Positions 1 through 10,579 are shown, counted from the stretch's first letter. The stretch: DNA of 64,000 nt from Gammaproteobacteria bacterium (GCA_029880855.1 JAOUNS010000021.1:1-64000), one strand, 5' to 3'. Notes: generated from the sequence alone by a model not told the origin. Numbers and translations are program-made.

Positions 1-1194
1 GCGGGAATGACACATTTGATATCTTCGCCAATGTGAATGCCGGTGGTTCATTGAACGGTGGTGACGAGAACGATACCTTTACGCTTCGCGCAGATGGCTT
101 GAACGTGGCATCGATCAATGGCGGCACCACCGGGACGACCGATGTGGATACGGTTGTGGGTGCGGACTCGTCCTTTATCAATACCTGGTCCTTCACCGGT
201 TATACCGTGGCCGATGGCAGTAACGGTACACTGACCAACAATGGCGCGACAGTTAACTTCAATAACATCGAAACGGCCACCGGCGGCACCGGTGCCGATC
301 AATTCACAGTTACCACCACGGGTGGTATCGATACCATTGACGGTGGTTCAAGCAGTGGTGATGAGCTGGTGGTAAACAGCCTTGCTGCGGATACCATCAA
401 CTGGACGATCAGCAGTGATAATGCCGGTTCGGTGGCAACAAACAAGGTGGGCGGCTTTACACAAATCCAGACCCTCACCGGTGGTGCTGGTATGGATAAT
501 TTCGACATTAGCGGTGCGATGACCACAATCAGTGGTGGCGGCAATACCGATGACTTCAATATCAATGTCGCCACGACAGCAACGATCAATGGTAATGGCG
601 GGAATGACACATTTGATATCTTCGCCAATGTGAATGCCGGTGGTTCATTGAACGGTGGTGACGAGAACGATACCTTTACGCTTCGCGCAGATGGCTTGAA
701 CGTGGCATCGATCAATGGCGGCACTGCGGGTACCACCGATGTGGATACGGTTGTGGGCGCGGACTCGTCCTTTATCAATACCTGGTCCTTCACCGGTTAT
801 ACCACGGCCGATGGCAGCAACGGTACACTGACCAACAGTGGCGGGACAGTTAACTTCAATAACATCGAAACGGCTACCGGCGGCACCGGTGCGGATCAAT
901 TCACGGTTACTACCACAGGTGGTATCGATACTGTTGACGGTGGTTCAAGCAGTGGTGATGAGCTGGTGGTAAACAGCCTCGCTGCGGATACCATCAACTG
1001 GACGATCAGCAGTGATAATGCCGGTTCGGTGGCAACAAACAAGGTGGGCAGCTTTACACAGATCCAGACCCTCACCGGGGGTGATGGTGTGGATAATTTC
1101 GCAATTAACGGTGCGATGACCACAATTAATGGCGGTGGTAATGATGATGATTTCAATATCAATGTCGCCACGACAGCAACGATCAATGGTAATG
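1..1194 (+). repeat. Two tandem copies of a 597-bp (199-residue) in-frame repeat
   Basis: The sequence beginning GCGGGAATGACACATTTGAT at base 1 recurs at base 598, and a diverged version starts at 1195, so the period is exactly 597 bp. The two full copies (1-597, 598-1194) are nearly identical at DNA level, differing by scattered single bases. This suggests recent duplication or gene conversion. The array probably continues to the left of the window. Confidence 0.9.
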
Positions 1195-4100
1195 GCGGTG
1201 ACGATACATTTGATATCTTCGCCAATGTGAATGCCGGCGGTGTGCTGAACGGCGGTGATGGTGATGACACCTTTACGCTGCAGAATCTCGGTCTGACTGT
1301 TGCCAGTATTATTGGTGGTGATGCGAATGAAATAAACGGTGACACCCTGGTCTCTGCGATTGAAGACAATTACTGGAATATGACCGGGACCAATACCGGT
1401 ACTATCTCCGGCATTACAACCCAGTATATCCCCTCCCCGGCTACGGCAGCGGTGTCTGATGGCAGTGATCGGGTGACTTTCAGCGGCGTGGAAAACCTGA
1501 CCGGGAACCAGAACTCCGATTACTTCAAGATGAATCTCGGTTCCGATATTACCGGTAACATTGTAGGTGGTGATGGAGCAGGTGACCCGGATGTGTTCGA
1601 TGTCAGCACCTGGGGCCCCAACCCAATTCCGGTTGGCAATATGGCCGGTATTGAAGAACTGTTCGGCGGTGGCGGCGGTGATTTCTACGCCGGCGGCAGC
1701 GGCTTGATCACCTGGATCATTAACGGTGACGGTTCAGGTACCGTGAACGGCATTAACTTCTCCGGTTTTACCAACCTGTTCGGCAGTGATGATCCTGCCG
1801 GTGATGATTTGTTCATCCTGCAAGCTGGTGGTTTTGTCACAGGTACGATTGATGGTCGTGGCGGTAATAACACGGTTGAAGCGGGCATCACCGGCGGTGA
1901 CAGCTGGGATGTTTCCAATACCTGGAATATTACCGGTGCAGGTACAGGTTCAGTGGTCAAGGATGGTGATCCGGCCAGCCTGACTGATTTTGTGAATATC
2001 CAGAACCTGACAGGTGGTGAAGGTAACGACAGATTTAATTTCCAGTTGAACGGGGTGATCGCCGGTACAGTCGATGGTGGCGGTACCGGTACAAACATCA
2101 TTGATATGTCTGCTGTTAACGCGGTGACTGCACTGCATGTCAGAATGGGTGTGGATGCCGATCCGCTGACAATGGATGTCCTTAATGTGGGTCAGATCCG
2201 GGGTAATGGCAATGCGTCCAGTACTTTATATGGTGATGCCACCACGGCAAGCACCTTCAATGTCAAACAGATATTGGACATCAATGCTACCCTGACCGAT
2301 GGCGCTGATGATGGTGAAATTGCCGGCGTTGTTACCTTTGAGAATTTTGCCAATCTCACCGGTGGTGCGCAAAGTGACAGTTTTACTATCGAAACAAGCG
2401 GAACACTGTCTGGTGCCATTGATGGTGTTGGTGCAGGGAATACCCTGACCGTGCAAAATGCCGGCACCAATAGCTGGGTCATTAATGATGCTAATATTGG
2501 TACCGTTACCAAGCTGGGTAGCGGTTTCAGTAATGTAGAAAACCTTGTGGGTGGCGCTGGTTCTGATGACTTCCTCGTGACAGGATCGGGCTCGATAGGC
2601 TCAATTAATGGCGTCGGCAACGGTAACAGTCTGAATATGAATATTGCCGGTGCATTGATCTGGACTATCAACAGTGCCGATGGCGGCAACAATGATCTGG
2701 TTGCCGGCTTCTCCGGTATCCAGACCCTGACCGGCAGCACCGGTAATGACACCTTCGGCATCTCTGCCGACTACACCGGGACTATCAACGGTAATTCAGG
2801 TGGCGATACCTTCAATATTACCAGCAGCGTGAGTGGTATCCTGAATGGTGATGCGGGGACAGATACCTACAATATTAATGATATCGGTCTGGTGGTGAAC
2901 AACATCAATGGCGGGACAGAAGTTGATACCCTGAACCTGGCCAATGAAGCCAACTACGTGGTGATCGATGCGGCCAATGGCGGCCGTGTGTATAACACGG
3001 GTGTGGTGGTCAACCAAATTCCGGCCAACCAGCGTTCTGGTTTTGCGGGTGTGGAAAATATCAATGGTAACGCCAATATTGATAACTTCCGTATCACTGG
3101 TGTTGGTTCCATCAATAACATTACCGGTGGTAACGGCAGTAACAGTCTGAACATGGATATCGCCGCTGTTTTAAACTGGTCCATTAGCAGCGCCAATGGT
3201 GGCAGCAATGATCGGGTGAGCAGCTTTACCGGTATCCAGACCCTGACCGGCAGCACCGGCAATGACACCTTCGGCATCAGTGCCGACTATACCGGTACTA
3301 TCAACGGTAATTCGGGTGGTGACACTTTCAATATCACCAGCAGCGTGAGCGGTATCCTGAATGGTGATGCGGGGACAGATACCTACAATATTAATGATAT
3401 CGGTCTGGTGGTGAACAACATCAATGGCGGGACAGAAGTTGATACCCTGAACCTGGCCAATGAAGCCAACTACGTGGTGATCGATGCGGCCAATGGCGGC
3501 CGTGTGTATAACACGGGTGTGGTGGTCAACCAAATTCCGGCCAACCAGCGTTCCGGTTTTGCGGGTGTGGAAAATATCAATGGTAACGCCAATATTGATA
3601 ACTTCCGTATCACTGGCGTTGGTTCCATCAACAACATCACCGGTGGTATCGGCGGCAACGATCTGAATATGGATCTCGCCGCTGCACTGAACTGGACCAT
3701 CAACAGCGCCAATGGTGGCGGTAATGATCGGGTGAGCAGCTTTACCGGTATACAGACCCTGACCGGCAGCACCGGCAATGACACCTTTGGTATCAGTGCC
3801 GACTTCACCGGAACCATTAATGCCGGCAGCGGTGGTGATACCTTCAATATCACCAGCAACGTGAGCGGTAACCTGAACGGTCAGGGCGGTGGCGATACCT
3901 ACAATATCAACGGCACCGGTCTGATAGTGAGTAATATCAACGGTGGTGGAAGTGTTGACACCCTGAACCTGGCCAACGAAGCCAACTACGTGGTGATCGA
4001 TGCGGCCAATGGCGGCCGTGTGTATAACACGGGTGTGGTGGTCAACCAAATTCCGGCCAACCAGCGTTCCGGCTTTACGAGCGTTGAAAACATTAACGGT

Positions 4101-7100
4101 AGCGACAATATCGATGACTTCCGTGTGACCGGTACGGGTTCCATCAGTAACATCACCGGTGGCATCGGCAGCAACAGCCTGAACATGGATATTGCAGGCA
4201 ACCTGAACTGGACCATCAATAGTGCCGATGGTGGCAGCAATGGTCGTGTTAACAGCTTCAGCGGTATGCAGGCCCTGACCGGCAGTACCGGCAATGACAC
4301 CTTTGGCATCAGTGCCGACTACACCGGTACCATCAATGGCAACAATGGTGTCGATACTTTTAATATCACCAGTAGTGTGAGCGGTATCCTGAATGGTGAT
4401 GCAGGTACGGATACCTATAACATCAACAGCCTCGGGCTGGTGGTGAACGGCATCGATGGTGGTGCTGACACCGATACACTGAACCTGGCCAATGAAGCCA
4501 ACTATGTGGTGATTGATGCGGTCAACGGCGGCCGTGTGTATAACACGGGTGTGGTGGCCAACCAAATTCCCGCCAATCAGCGTTCCGGCTTTGCTGATGT
4601 GGAAAACATTAACGGCAATACCAATATTGATGACTTCCGTATTACCGGCGTTGGTTCCATCAATAACATCACCGGTGGTAACGGCAGCAACAATCTGAAC
4701 ATGAACATCGCAACCGCATTGAACTGGACCATCAACAGCGCCAATGGTGGCAGCAATGATCGGGTGAGCAGCTTTACCGGTATGCAGACTCTGACCGGCA
4801 GCACCGGTGTTGATACTTTTGCTATCAGCGCCGATTTCACTGGCATAATTAATGCCAACAACGGCAACGATATTTTTAACATCACGGCCAGTGTAAGCGG
4901 TAACCTGAATGGCCAGAGTGGTGATGACGTATACAACCTTCAGACCGGCAACCTTATTGTTCCCAATATCGATGGCGGTGAAGGTGGTGAAACCAACGGT
5001 GACCAGATAGTCGGTTTCAACGAAACCAACTACTGGAACATCACCGGTGTGGATAGTGGTACGCTGGCCAGAACGTCTGCCACTCCTGTTATGGTGACCT
5101 ACGCCAATATTGAGAACCTGACCGGTAGCTCCAATACCGATTATTTCAACATCACCGCGACAGGCAACCTGACAGCCATTGGCACAGGCGGTGTTGTGAA
5201 TGGCGCCGGTGGTAACAATGATACCCTTGCCGGTCGTCTCAGCAGCGACAATAACTGGAGCATTTCAGCTGTTAACACCGGCCAGGTTGTGGTGAATGGT
5301 GAAACGATTCCCTATGCAAAATTCAGCAGCGTCGAAAATCTGCAGGGTGGTGATGCTATCGATGTATTTGCGCTGACCACCACCACTGCCACTATCGGCA
5401 GTATTGACGGTGGTACCGTTGTGGGAGGTGATCCTGCCACCTATAACGAAATTATCGGCCGTAATACCGCAGAAATCTGGACTATCGACAGCGGTGATGG
5501 TGGTAATGTCAGCGGGGTTATCGGTTCCTTCAGCAATATACAGAACCTGACCGGTGCGCTTACCCAGAACGATACTTTCACCTTCCTGGTGGGAGGAAGT
5601 CTGACCGGTCTGATCGATGGTCGCGGTAATACAACCGGCGATATTATGAATATGACGCTTGCCGGTCTGGGGGCTATCAATGTTGTTCTGGGTGAGGATG
5701 TGGTCAATGTTGAAACCATCAATGGTAACAACGATGCCGGTTCAACTCTGGTGGGCACCCTGGGTACAAATAACTGGAATATAACCGGGGCCAACGACGG
5801 CAACGTCGATATCGGTTCAGTCGTTAACTTTACAAATTTTGCAAATCTGTCGGGTAATGATGATGTTCCCAACAGTATCTTCTCGACAGACATCTTCACC
5901 TTTGTGGGTGCCAACGGTTCAATCAGCGGCCGACTGGATGGCAAGCGTGGTCAAAATGATCAGTTGTTTGTCCAGACTGTTGGTGATGTGATTGTGACTC
6001 TGCTCGATGGCGCCGCACCCCTGCCGGGTGACGTGATATTTAACGGTATTATTTCGACCTCAACAGCCGAAGTGGTGAATGTCGACGGCATCGAAACCAT
6101 CACTGCCAATGGCGCCGACACCAACCTGTTGGTGGCGGCCAACACCAACAACACCTGGTTGATCGATGGGGCCAACTCGGGCCTGGTGATGCCGGCAGTC
6201 GGTGCGGATGCCGAAAATACCATCCGGTTTAACAATTTCGATAATATCCGTGGTGGTACGGAAAATGATAACTTCCGGATTACATCAGGCAACATTTCCG
6301 GGATTATTGACGGTAATGAAAATTTCACCAACACGGATATAGACTCGCTGGACTACTCCCTTCAACCGGGTCCATATACAGTTGATCTGTCATCCGGTAG
6401 TGTACTGGGTAGTGTGAAGCGCGCCGAAGGTGTGATCGGTAACAGTACCAACATGACATTGCGGGCTGATGATATCAATAATATCTGGGATATCGCCGGT
6501 GACAATAGCGGTGTATTGAACGATGCCATTCCGGCCAGTCGTTACACCTTCTCCGGTTTTACCTATCTGGTGGGTGGTGACGCAAACGACACGTTTAACG
6601 TGACCGGCAGCGGTGGTTTGTTGGGCGGTACGCAGCCGCGTCAGCAAATTATCCTTCGCGGCGGGCTGGGTGATGATGAACTTAATGTGATGCTTGCGAG
6701 CGGAACGGGTGACTTTGGTGTGATTTTTGACGGCCAGGCCGGCCAAAACAGCGTCAATATCGATGGTGGAACAGGCGCAGTGTATAGTGCCGCTTATACG
6801 CCAAATACCTTTACCCTGGATGCCATTGTCTATGATGAGATATCCTATACCAATGACCAGAACGCAAATAATTACCGGGTTCGCTTTGCCAATGTCGTTG
6901 ACGTACTGGCAGAGATCGCCGTGCAAGATATGACAGTGAACGGCAACGCCGGTGTCGATTCATTTGTGCTTGGCAGTGGTATTGCTACGGATACGGGCAC
7001 TGTTACCCGTACACTGAAGGCGCCGCTGGATCGCAATTACTTCAGTGTCAACGGCGATACCGGTGTTTATTATGCCAATGCAACCAACCTCACTGTGAAT

Positions 7101-8591
7101 GGTGACAATGCTGATACCATTGATGTGAGTAACGTATCCAGTGTGACCGGCACACTGACGCTTACCGGTGATACCGTGACCACTTCCGGTTCTATCTCTA
7201 CCAGCGGTCTGGTCTTGTCCGGTGTCAACACCGCCGGCACGCTCGGAACACGGCTGAATACCAGCGTAAGCACCCTGTCAGTTATCAACTCTGGATCAGT
7301 TTATCTTGATGAGGCCAATGGCATCACTGATATCGTACTGAGCGGAACAACGGTCTTCGATTTGCTGGCTGCAAATGATGTTATCAGTACTTCTGCCATC
7401 ACGACGTCGGCAGGGCAAGTGCTGACGATAGATGCCGCCAATATCAGTCTGACCGGCCCGAATAGCATTGCCGGTGTGATTAACCTGAACGGTGCCAATG
7501 TCACACTCAATAATACCGGCGATACGAATCTGGGGAATGTCACAGCGAGCGGCACATTGGCTGTCAATGTGAGTGGTGGTGGTTTGACTGATTCCGGTCA
7601 GGTAGAGGGCTTGACTGTGGCAGACTTTAACGTGAGCGGCGGCAGTGTTGTCCTTGATACCGCCGGCAATGATTTTGGCTCGACCATACTGACGGTTGAT
7701 GGCGGCAGTGCGACACTGGTGGATAGCAATGACATTACGCTGGATAGCGTAAATATTACCGGTGGCGATCTTTCTGTCACCGCAACCGGCATCAATGTTG
7801 GTATTGTCAGTGCGGACAATGTCAGACTGAATGCGCGCAGCGGCGCGATTGTGGATAACAATAATGACGACCAGGTGAATATCTCCACCGGCCTGTTGTA
7901 CATGCGTGCCGGCGCCGGTATTGGTGAACCCATGGATCCGCTGGAAGTTTCCGCAACAGAACTGGATGTGATGAATACGGGGGCCGGTGGTTCAGAGATC
8001 AATATCAGCAATGACCGCGCTGTGACAGTAACCAATCTGGTCAATATCGGGGATATTACATTCAGCAACATTGGTAATGTTACCGTTAACCGGATTGATG
8101 CAGATTATGATACCGGAACGCTTACCATGAATGTTGAGAACGGGGATGTCATCGGCACGCCGTTACGCCCGGGTTACTTTAACTATTCTCTGGTGCCGGA
8201 TATATCGGCGTATTCCGCCCTGATTCTTGCGCAGGACGGAAACTTTGGTACAAGTTCGCGGCCTATCAGCATGTGGATTAAAAACGATTTAACATTGGTA
8301 TCTATTACCAACGCTATTCATTATTTCAATAACATTCCGCCACCCAATCGCGATCTGAGCGGTCAGTCTCTGGCGGTTACCACCGGTGCTGATTTGGCGC
8401 AGGCGTTAATTGAAGTAGAGTCTCTGGCGGAAATCGACCCCGCGATCTTCACCGAGGTTCGCAACTACTACCATGATGATGTGGCCATCAGTATGCCGCT
8501 TGATCAGCGCTATGTGGTTGACGATAACGAAGATGAAGAAAAGAAACGCAAGAAAGAGGCAGAGGAAGCTGAAAATATCAAATTGAACTGA
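1..8591 (+). CDS. Giant beta-strand-repeat surface/exported protein (5' end outside window)
   Basis: The frame is open from base 3 to the stop at 8589-8591, giving about 2,860 visible residues; the true start lies to the left. The protein is rich in Gly, Asn, Asp and Thr, and I saw no cysteine. It is built from short strand-turn units with RTX-like turns such as GGDENDTF, GGDGDDTF and GSTGNDTF. Two long tandem repeat families are embedded: 199 residues from base 1 and 172 residues from about base 2629. From about 7,000 on it becomes FhaB-like beta-helix sequence. The C-terminus is a charged tail (DDNEDEEKKRKKEAEE), with neither an autotransporter barrel nor a typical type I secretion end. Such proteins are usually adhesins or matrix proteins exported by two-partner or similar routes. 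No transporter partner is in the window. Function as an adhesin is inference; the repeat architecture is seen directly. Confidence 0.85.
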   Translation, partial: GNDTFDIFANVNAGGSLNGGDENDTFTLRADGLNVASINGGTTGTTDVDTVVGADSSFINTWSFTGYTVADGSNGTLTNNGATVNFNNIETATGGTGADQFTVTTTGGIDTIDGGSSSGDELVVNSLAADTINWTISSDNAGSVATNKVGGFTQIQTLTGGAGMDNFDISGAMTTISGGGNTDDFNINVATTATINGNGGNDTFDIFANVNAGGSLNGGDENDTFTLRADGLNVASINGGTAGTTDVDTVVGADSSFINTWSFTGYTTADGSNGTLTNSGGTVNFNNIETATGGTGADQFTVTTTGGIDTVDGGSSSGDELVVNSLAADTINWTISSDNAGSVATNKVGSFTQIQTLTGGDGVDNFAINGAMTTINGGGNDDDFNINVATTATINGNGGDDTFDIFANVNAGGVLNGGDGDDTFTLQNLGLTVASIIGGDANEINGDTLVSAIEDNYWNMTGTNTGTISGITTQYIPSPATAAVSDGSDRVTFSGVENLTGNQNSDYFKMNLGSDITGNIVGGDGAGDPDVFDVSTWGPNPIPVGNMAGIEELFGGGGGDFYAGGSGLITWIINGDGSGTVNGINFSGFTNLFGSDDPAGDDLFILQAGGFVTGTIDGRGGNNTVEAGITGGDSWDVSNTWNITGAGTGSVVKDGDPASLTDFVNIQNLTGGEGNDRFNFQLNGVIAGTVDGGGTGTNIIDMSAVNAVTALHVRMGVDADPLTMDVLNVGQIRGNGNASSTLYGDATTASTFNVKQILDINATLTDGADDGEIAGVVTFENFANLTGGAQSDSFTIETSGTLSGAIDGVGAGNTLTVQNAGTNSWVINDANIGTVTKLGSGFSNVENLVGGAGSDDFLVTGSGSIGSINGVGNGNSLNMNIAGALIWTINSADGGNNDLVAGFSGIQTLTGSTGNDTFGISADYTGTINGNSGGDTFNITSSVSGILNGDAGTDTYNINDIGLVVNNINGGTEVDTLNLANEANYVVIDAANGGRVYNTGVVVNQIPANQRSGFAGVENINGNANIDNFRITGVGSINNITGGNGSNSLNMDIAAVLNWSISSANGGSNDRVSSFTGIQTLTGSTGNDTFGISADYTGTINGNSGGDTFNITSSVSGILNGDAGTDTYNINDIGLVVNNINGGTEVDTLNLANEANYVVIDAANGGRVYNTGVVVNQIPANQRSGFAGVENINGNANIDNFRITGVGSINNITGGIGGNDLNMDLAAALNWTINSANGGGNDRVSSFTGIQTLTGSTGNDTFGISADFTGTINAGSGGDTFNITSNVSGNLNGQGGGDTYNINGTGLIVSNINGGGSVDTLNLANEANYVVIDAANGGRVYNTGVVVNQIPANQRSGFTSVENINGSDNIDDFRVTGTGSISNITGGIGSNSLNMDIAGNLNWTINSADGGSNGRVNSFSGMQALTGSTGNDTFGISADYTGTINGNNGVDTFNITSSVSGILNGDAGTDTYNINSLGLVVNGIDGGADTDTLNLANEANYVVIDAVNGGRVYNTGVVANQIPANQRSGFADVENINGNTNIDDFRITGVGSINNITGGNGSNNLNMNIATALNWTINSANGGSNDRVSSFTGMQTLTGSTGVDTFAISADFTGIINANNGNDIFNITASVSGNLNGQSGDDVYNLQTGNLIVPNIDGGEGGETNGDQIVGFNETNYWNITGVDSGTLARTSATPVMVTYANIENLTGSSNTDYFNITATGNLTAIGTGGVVNGAGGNNDTLAGRLSSDNNWSISAVNTGQVVVNGETIPYAKFSSVENLQGGDAIDVFALTTTTATIGSIDGGTVVGGDPATYNEIIGRNTAEIWTIDSGDGGNVSGVIGSFSNIQNLTGALTQNDTFTFLVGGSLTGLIDGRGNTTGDIMNMTLAGLGAINVVLGEDVVNVETINGNNDAGSTLVGTLGTNNWNITGANDGNVDIGSVVNFTNFANLSGNDDVPNSIFSTDIFTFVGANGSISGRLDGKRGQNDQLFVQTVGDVIVTLLDGAAPLPGDVIFNGIISTSTAEVVNVDGIETITANGADTNLLVAANTNNTWLIDGANSGLVMPAVGADAENTIRFNNFDNIRGGTENDNFRITSGNISGIIDGNENFTNTDIDSLDYSLQPGPYTVDLSSGSVLGSVKRAEGVIGNSTNMTLRADDINNIWDIAGDNSGVLNDAIPASRYTFSGFTYLVGGDANDTFNVTGSGGLLGGTQPRQQIILRGGLGDDELNVMLASGTGDFGVIFDGQAGQNSVNIDGGTGAVYSAAYTPNTFTLDAIVYDEISYTNDQNANNYRVRFANVVDVLAEIAVQDMTVNGNAGVDSFVLGSGIATDTGTVTRTLKAPLDRNYFSVNGDTGVYYANATNLTVNGDNADTIDVSNVSSVTGTLTLTGDTVTTSGSISTSGLVLSGVNTAGTLGTRLNTSVSTLSVINSGSVYLDEANGITDIVLSGTTVFDLLAANDVISTSAITTSAGQVLTIDAANISLTGPNSIAGVINLNGANVTLNNTGDTNLGNVTASGTLAVNVSGGGLTDSGQVEGLTVADFNVSGGSVVLDTAGNDFGSTILTVDGGSATLVDSNDITLDSVNITGGDLSVTATGINVGIVSADNVRLNARSGAIVDNNNDDQVNISTGLLYMRAGAGIGEPMDPLEVSATELDVMNTGAGGSEINISNDRAVTVTNLVNIGDITFSNIGNVTVNRIDADYDTGTLTMNVENGDVIGTPLRPGYFNYSLVPDISAYSALILAQDGNFGTSSRPISMWIKNDLTLVSITNAIHYFNNIPPPNRDLSGQSLAVTTGADLAQALIEVESLAEIDPAIFTEVRNYYHDDVAISMPLDQRYVVDDNEDEEKKRKKEAEEAENIKLN
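2629..4692 (+). repeat. Four tandem copies of a 516-bp (172-residue) in-frame repeat
   Basis: The marker CCAATGAAGCCAACTACGTG (with small variations) occurs at 2941, 3457, 3973 and 4489, spaced exactly 516 bp. Each unit encodes the order NWTINSANGG, IQTLTGSTGNDTF, LNLANEANYVVIDA and VVNQIPANQRSGF. Copies one and two are almost identical over several hundred bases; copies three and four are more diverged. A partial fifth unit runs to about 4930. Unit limits are chosen by phase and could be shifted. Confidence 0.9.
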
Positions 8592-8610
8592 GCATCTGCT
8601 CAATTGATGA

Positions 8611-8638
8611 AAAAAGGCGGACATTGTCCGCCTTTTTT
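8611..8638. terminator. Bidirectional intrinsic terminator
   Basis: Stem GGCGGAC (8616-8622), loop ATT, stem GTCCGCC (8626-8632), with an A-tract before and a T-tract after. It lies between the convergent giant-protein gene and comM and can serve both strands. Confidence 0.85.
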
Positions 8639-8641
8639 ATT

Positions 8642-10159
8642 TCATACCTGCGGGACGGGGGAGCGATCCAGTCGTCGATAGCCGATGGCCTCAGTAATGT
8701 GTGCCGTTGTCAATGACTCGCTGTCCGCCAGGTCGGCAATGGTACGAGCGACTTTCAATATACGGTGATAGGCGCGGGCGGACAGACCCAGCTGTTCAAT
8801 GGCCCGTTCCAGCAATGCACGATCCGCCGCCGCAGGCCGGCAATGTTGTTCGATCTGTTTATTGCTGAGCAGGCAGTTGGCCAGATTGCTGCGACGCAGT
8901 TGCCGTTCTCTTGCCGCCACCACCCGCTGTTGCACTGTCGCGCTGTCTTCCACCTTGTCATCAGCTTGTTGCATCACATGGATCGGTACGCTGGGGACTT
9001 CAATATGCATGTCGATGCGATCCAGCAAGGGACCGGAGATCCGTTGGCGATAGCGCTGTATCTGTTCCATCGTACAATGGCAGCGGCCGTTGCTGTGGCC
9101 GAGATAACCGCAGGGACAGGGGTTCATGGCGGCGATGAGCTGGAAGCGGGAGGGGAACTCCGCCTGTCTGGCGGCTCTGGAGATGGTGATCCGGCCTGAC
9201 TCCAGCGGTTCGCGCAGTACTTCCAGCACTTTACGGTCGAACTCCGGCAACTCATCCAGAAACATGACACCGTTATTGGCCAGGGATATCTCACCGGGAC
9301 GGGGATGGCTGCCGCCGCCGACCAGGGCAACGCCGGATGCGGTGTGGTGTGGCGCACGAAAGGGTCTGATGCGCCAGTTGTGATATTGAAAACCCTGCTC
9401 ACTGATGGATTGCAAAGCGGCGGTTTCCAGCGCCTCGGCTTCGGTCATAGGGGGGAGAATGCCCGGCAGTCGGGAGGCCAGCATGGTTTTGCCCGTACCG
9501 GGTGGGCCGACCATCAGCAGACTGTGGCCGCCGGCGGCGGCGATTTCCAGGGCCCGCCGGGCGTGGGCCTGGGCGCGCACATCTGCCAGATCCAGTTCCG
9601 GGCGGGTTTGTGTTGCCGGCGGGGAGAGTGCGGCAAGCGGCAAGGCCTGTTGGCCACAGAGGTGGGCACACACTTCCAGCAGATGATCGGCGGGCAGGAT
9701 GGCGGCGTTGCTGAGCAGAGCGGCCTCGACTGCATTTTCCCGCCCGATGACCAGACTGCGTCCCGCCGCTGTGGTCTGGATCACTGCCGGCAAGGCTCCC
9801 TTGATCGGGCGGATGGCGCCGGTGAGTGCCAACTCACCCATAAACTCGTACTTCTCCAGCTCACCGGACGGGAGCTGGCCGGAAGCGGCCAGGATGCCGA
9901 CAGCGATGGCCAGATCAAAGCGACCGCCTTCCTTGGGCAGATCGGCCGGGGCAAGGTTGATGGTGATACGGCGGGCGGGAAACTCGAAGCGGCTGTTGAG
10001 GATGGCCGAGCGAACCCGGTCCTTGCTCTCCCTGACCCCCGTTTCCGGCAGGCCGACAATGGAGAGCGATGGCAGACCGTTGGAGAGATGAACTTCAACG
10101 GTAACCAGCGGGGCGTTTATCCCCGTTTGGGCGCGACAGTAGACAATAGCAAGCGACAT
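8642..10159 (-). CDS. comM: YifB/ComM family Mg-chelatase-like AAA+ ATPase
   Basis: A 505-residue protein of normal family length. The N-terminal Lon-substrate-like fold region begins MSLAIVYCRAQTGINAPLV. A Walker A motif (MVGPPGTGKTML) lies near residue 217, and the Walker B region reads GVMFLDELPEF. A Cys-rich segment (NPCPCGYLGHSNGRCHC) is characteristic of this family, and the C-terminal Mg-chelatase region closes the protein. ComM is a hexameric helicase that promotes branch migration during natural transformation in several gammaproteobacteria; that role is established for the family, not shown here. It lies downstream of ubiK on the same strand, 77 bp away, and may be co-transcribed. 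Confidence 0.95.
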   Translation of the reverse strand: MSLAIVYCRAQTGINAPLVTVEVHLSNGLPSLSIVGLPETGVRESKDRVRSAILNSRFEFPARRITINLAPADLPKEGGRFDLAIAVGILAASGQLPSGELEKYEFMGELALTGAIRPIKGALPAVIQTTAAGRSLVIGRENAVEAALLSNAAILPADHLLEVCAHLCGQQALPLAALSPPATQTRPELDLADVRAQAHARRALEIAAAGGHSLLMVGPPGTGKTMLASRLPGILPPMTEAEALETAALQSISEQGFQYHNWRIRPFRAPHHTASGVALVGGGSHPRPGEISLANNGVMFLDELPEFDRKVLEVLREPLESGRITISRAARQAEFPSRFQLIAAMNPCPCGYLGHSNGRCHCTMEQIQRYRQRISGPLLDRIDMHIEVPSVPIHVMQQADDKVEDSATVQQRVVAARERQLRRSNLANCLLSNKQIEQHCRPAAADRALLERAIEQLGLSARAYHRILKVARTIADLADSESLTTAHITEAIGYRRLDRSPVPQV

Positions 10160-10236
10160 GGGAAATCCTTTCCATCATTGAGTGTGTTATCCATAACCTT
10201 TTCGAACCTTAATGCATTGCCCGGCGGGCGGCAAGA

Positions 10237-10491
10237 TCAGTCTGCCTGATCGTCTGCCGCTGCCTCCAGCTGCGCCACCTGTTTGGCCAGGGCATCGCAT
10301 CTGGCGCGGGTCCGGGCCAGCACTTCACGCTGGATATCAAACTCATCCCGGGTCACCAGATCCAGTCTGGTCAGGGCGGCACGCAGGGCGCTGTGCAGGT
10401 TTTTCTCCAGATCACTGCGTAATTGCTCCCAGCCCGGTGGCAGGGCGGCCATGAACTGTTCAAACAGGGCATCTGTTGTGGGTCTGTTCAT
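10237..10491 (-). CDS. ubiK: Ubiquinone biosynthesis accessory factor UbiK (YqiC/BMFP family)
   Basis: An 84-residue protein with an N-terminal amphipathic helix (FEQFMAALPPG) and a C-terminal coiled coil that follows VTRDEFDIQREVLARTRAR, the typical BMFP pattern. UbiK forms a complex with UbiJ and supports aerobic ubiquinone synthesis in Enterobacteria. The size and both halves match the family. It is divergent from the porin gene at 10631 and precedes comM on the minus strand. Confidence 0.88.
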   Translation of the reverse strand: MNRPTTDALFEQFMAALPPGWEQLRSDLEKNLHSALRAALTRLDLVTRDEFDIQREVLARTRARCDALAKQVAQLEAAADDQAD

Positions 10492-10579
10492 CTCTATTCA
10501 ACCTTCATCGACGATAACCCCAAAATGGTACTGTATTACGCCGGGCGAGCATAGTTGTCAGGGGATGATTCGCACCATT

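Noticed and set aside
48-5944. Long open frames on the minus strand opposite the giant repeat gene
   Set aside because: They follow the same tandem periodicity as the plus-strand gene, have no ribosome sites, and arise from biased codon use. The plus frame has coherent protein repeats.
1-8591. Classical RTX toxin
   Set aside because: Single RTX-like turns occur, but there is no block of GGxGxDxUx nonapeptides, no toxin domain and no type I secretion end in the visible part.
8765-10249. Plus-strand open frames opposite comM (up to about 314 codons)
   Set aside because: They are shadows of a clearly conserved comM gene in GC-richer DNA and have no recognisable protein features.
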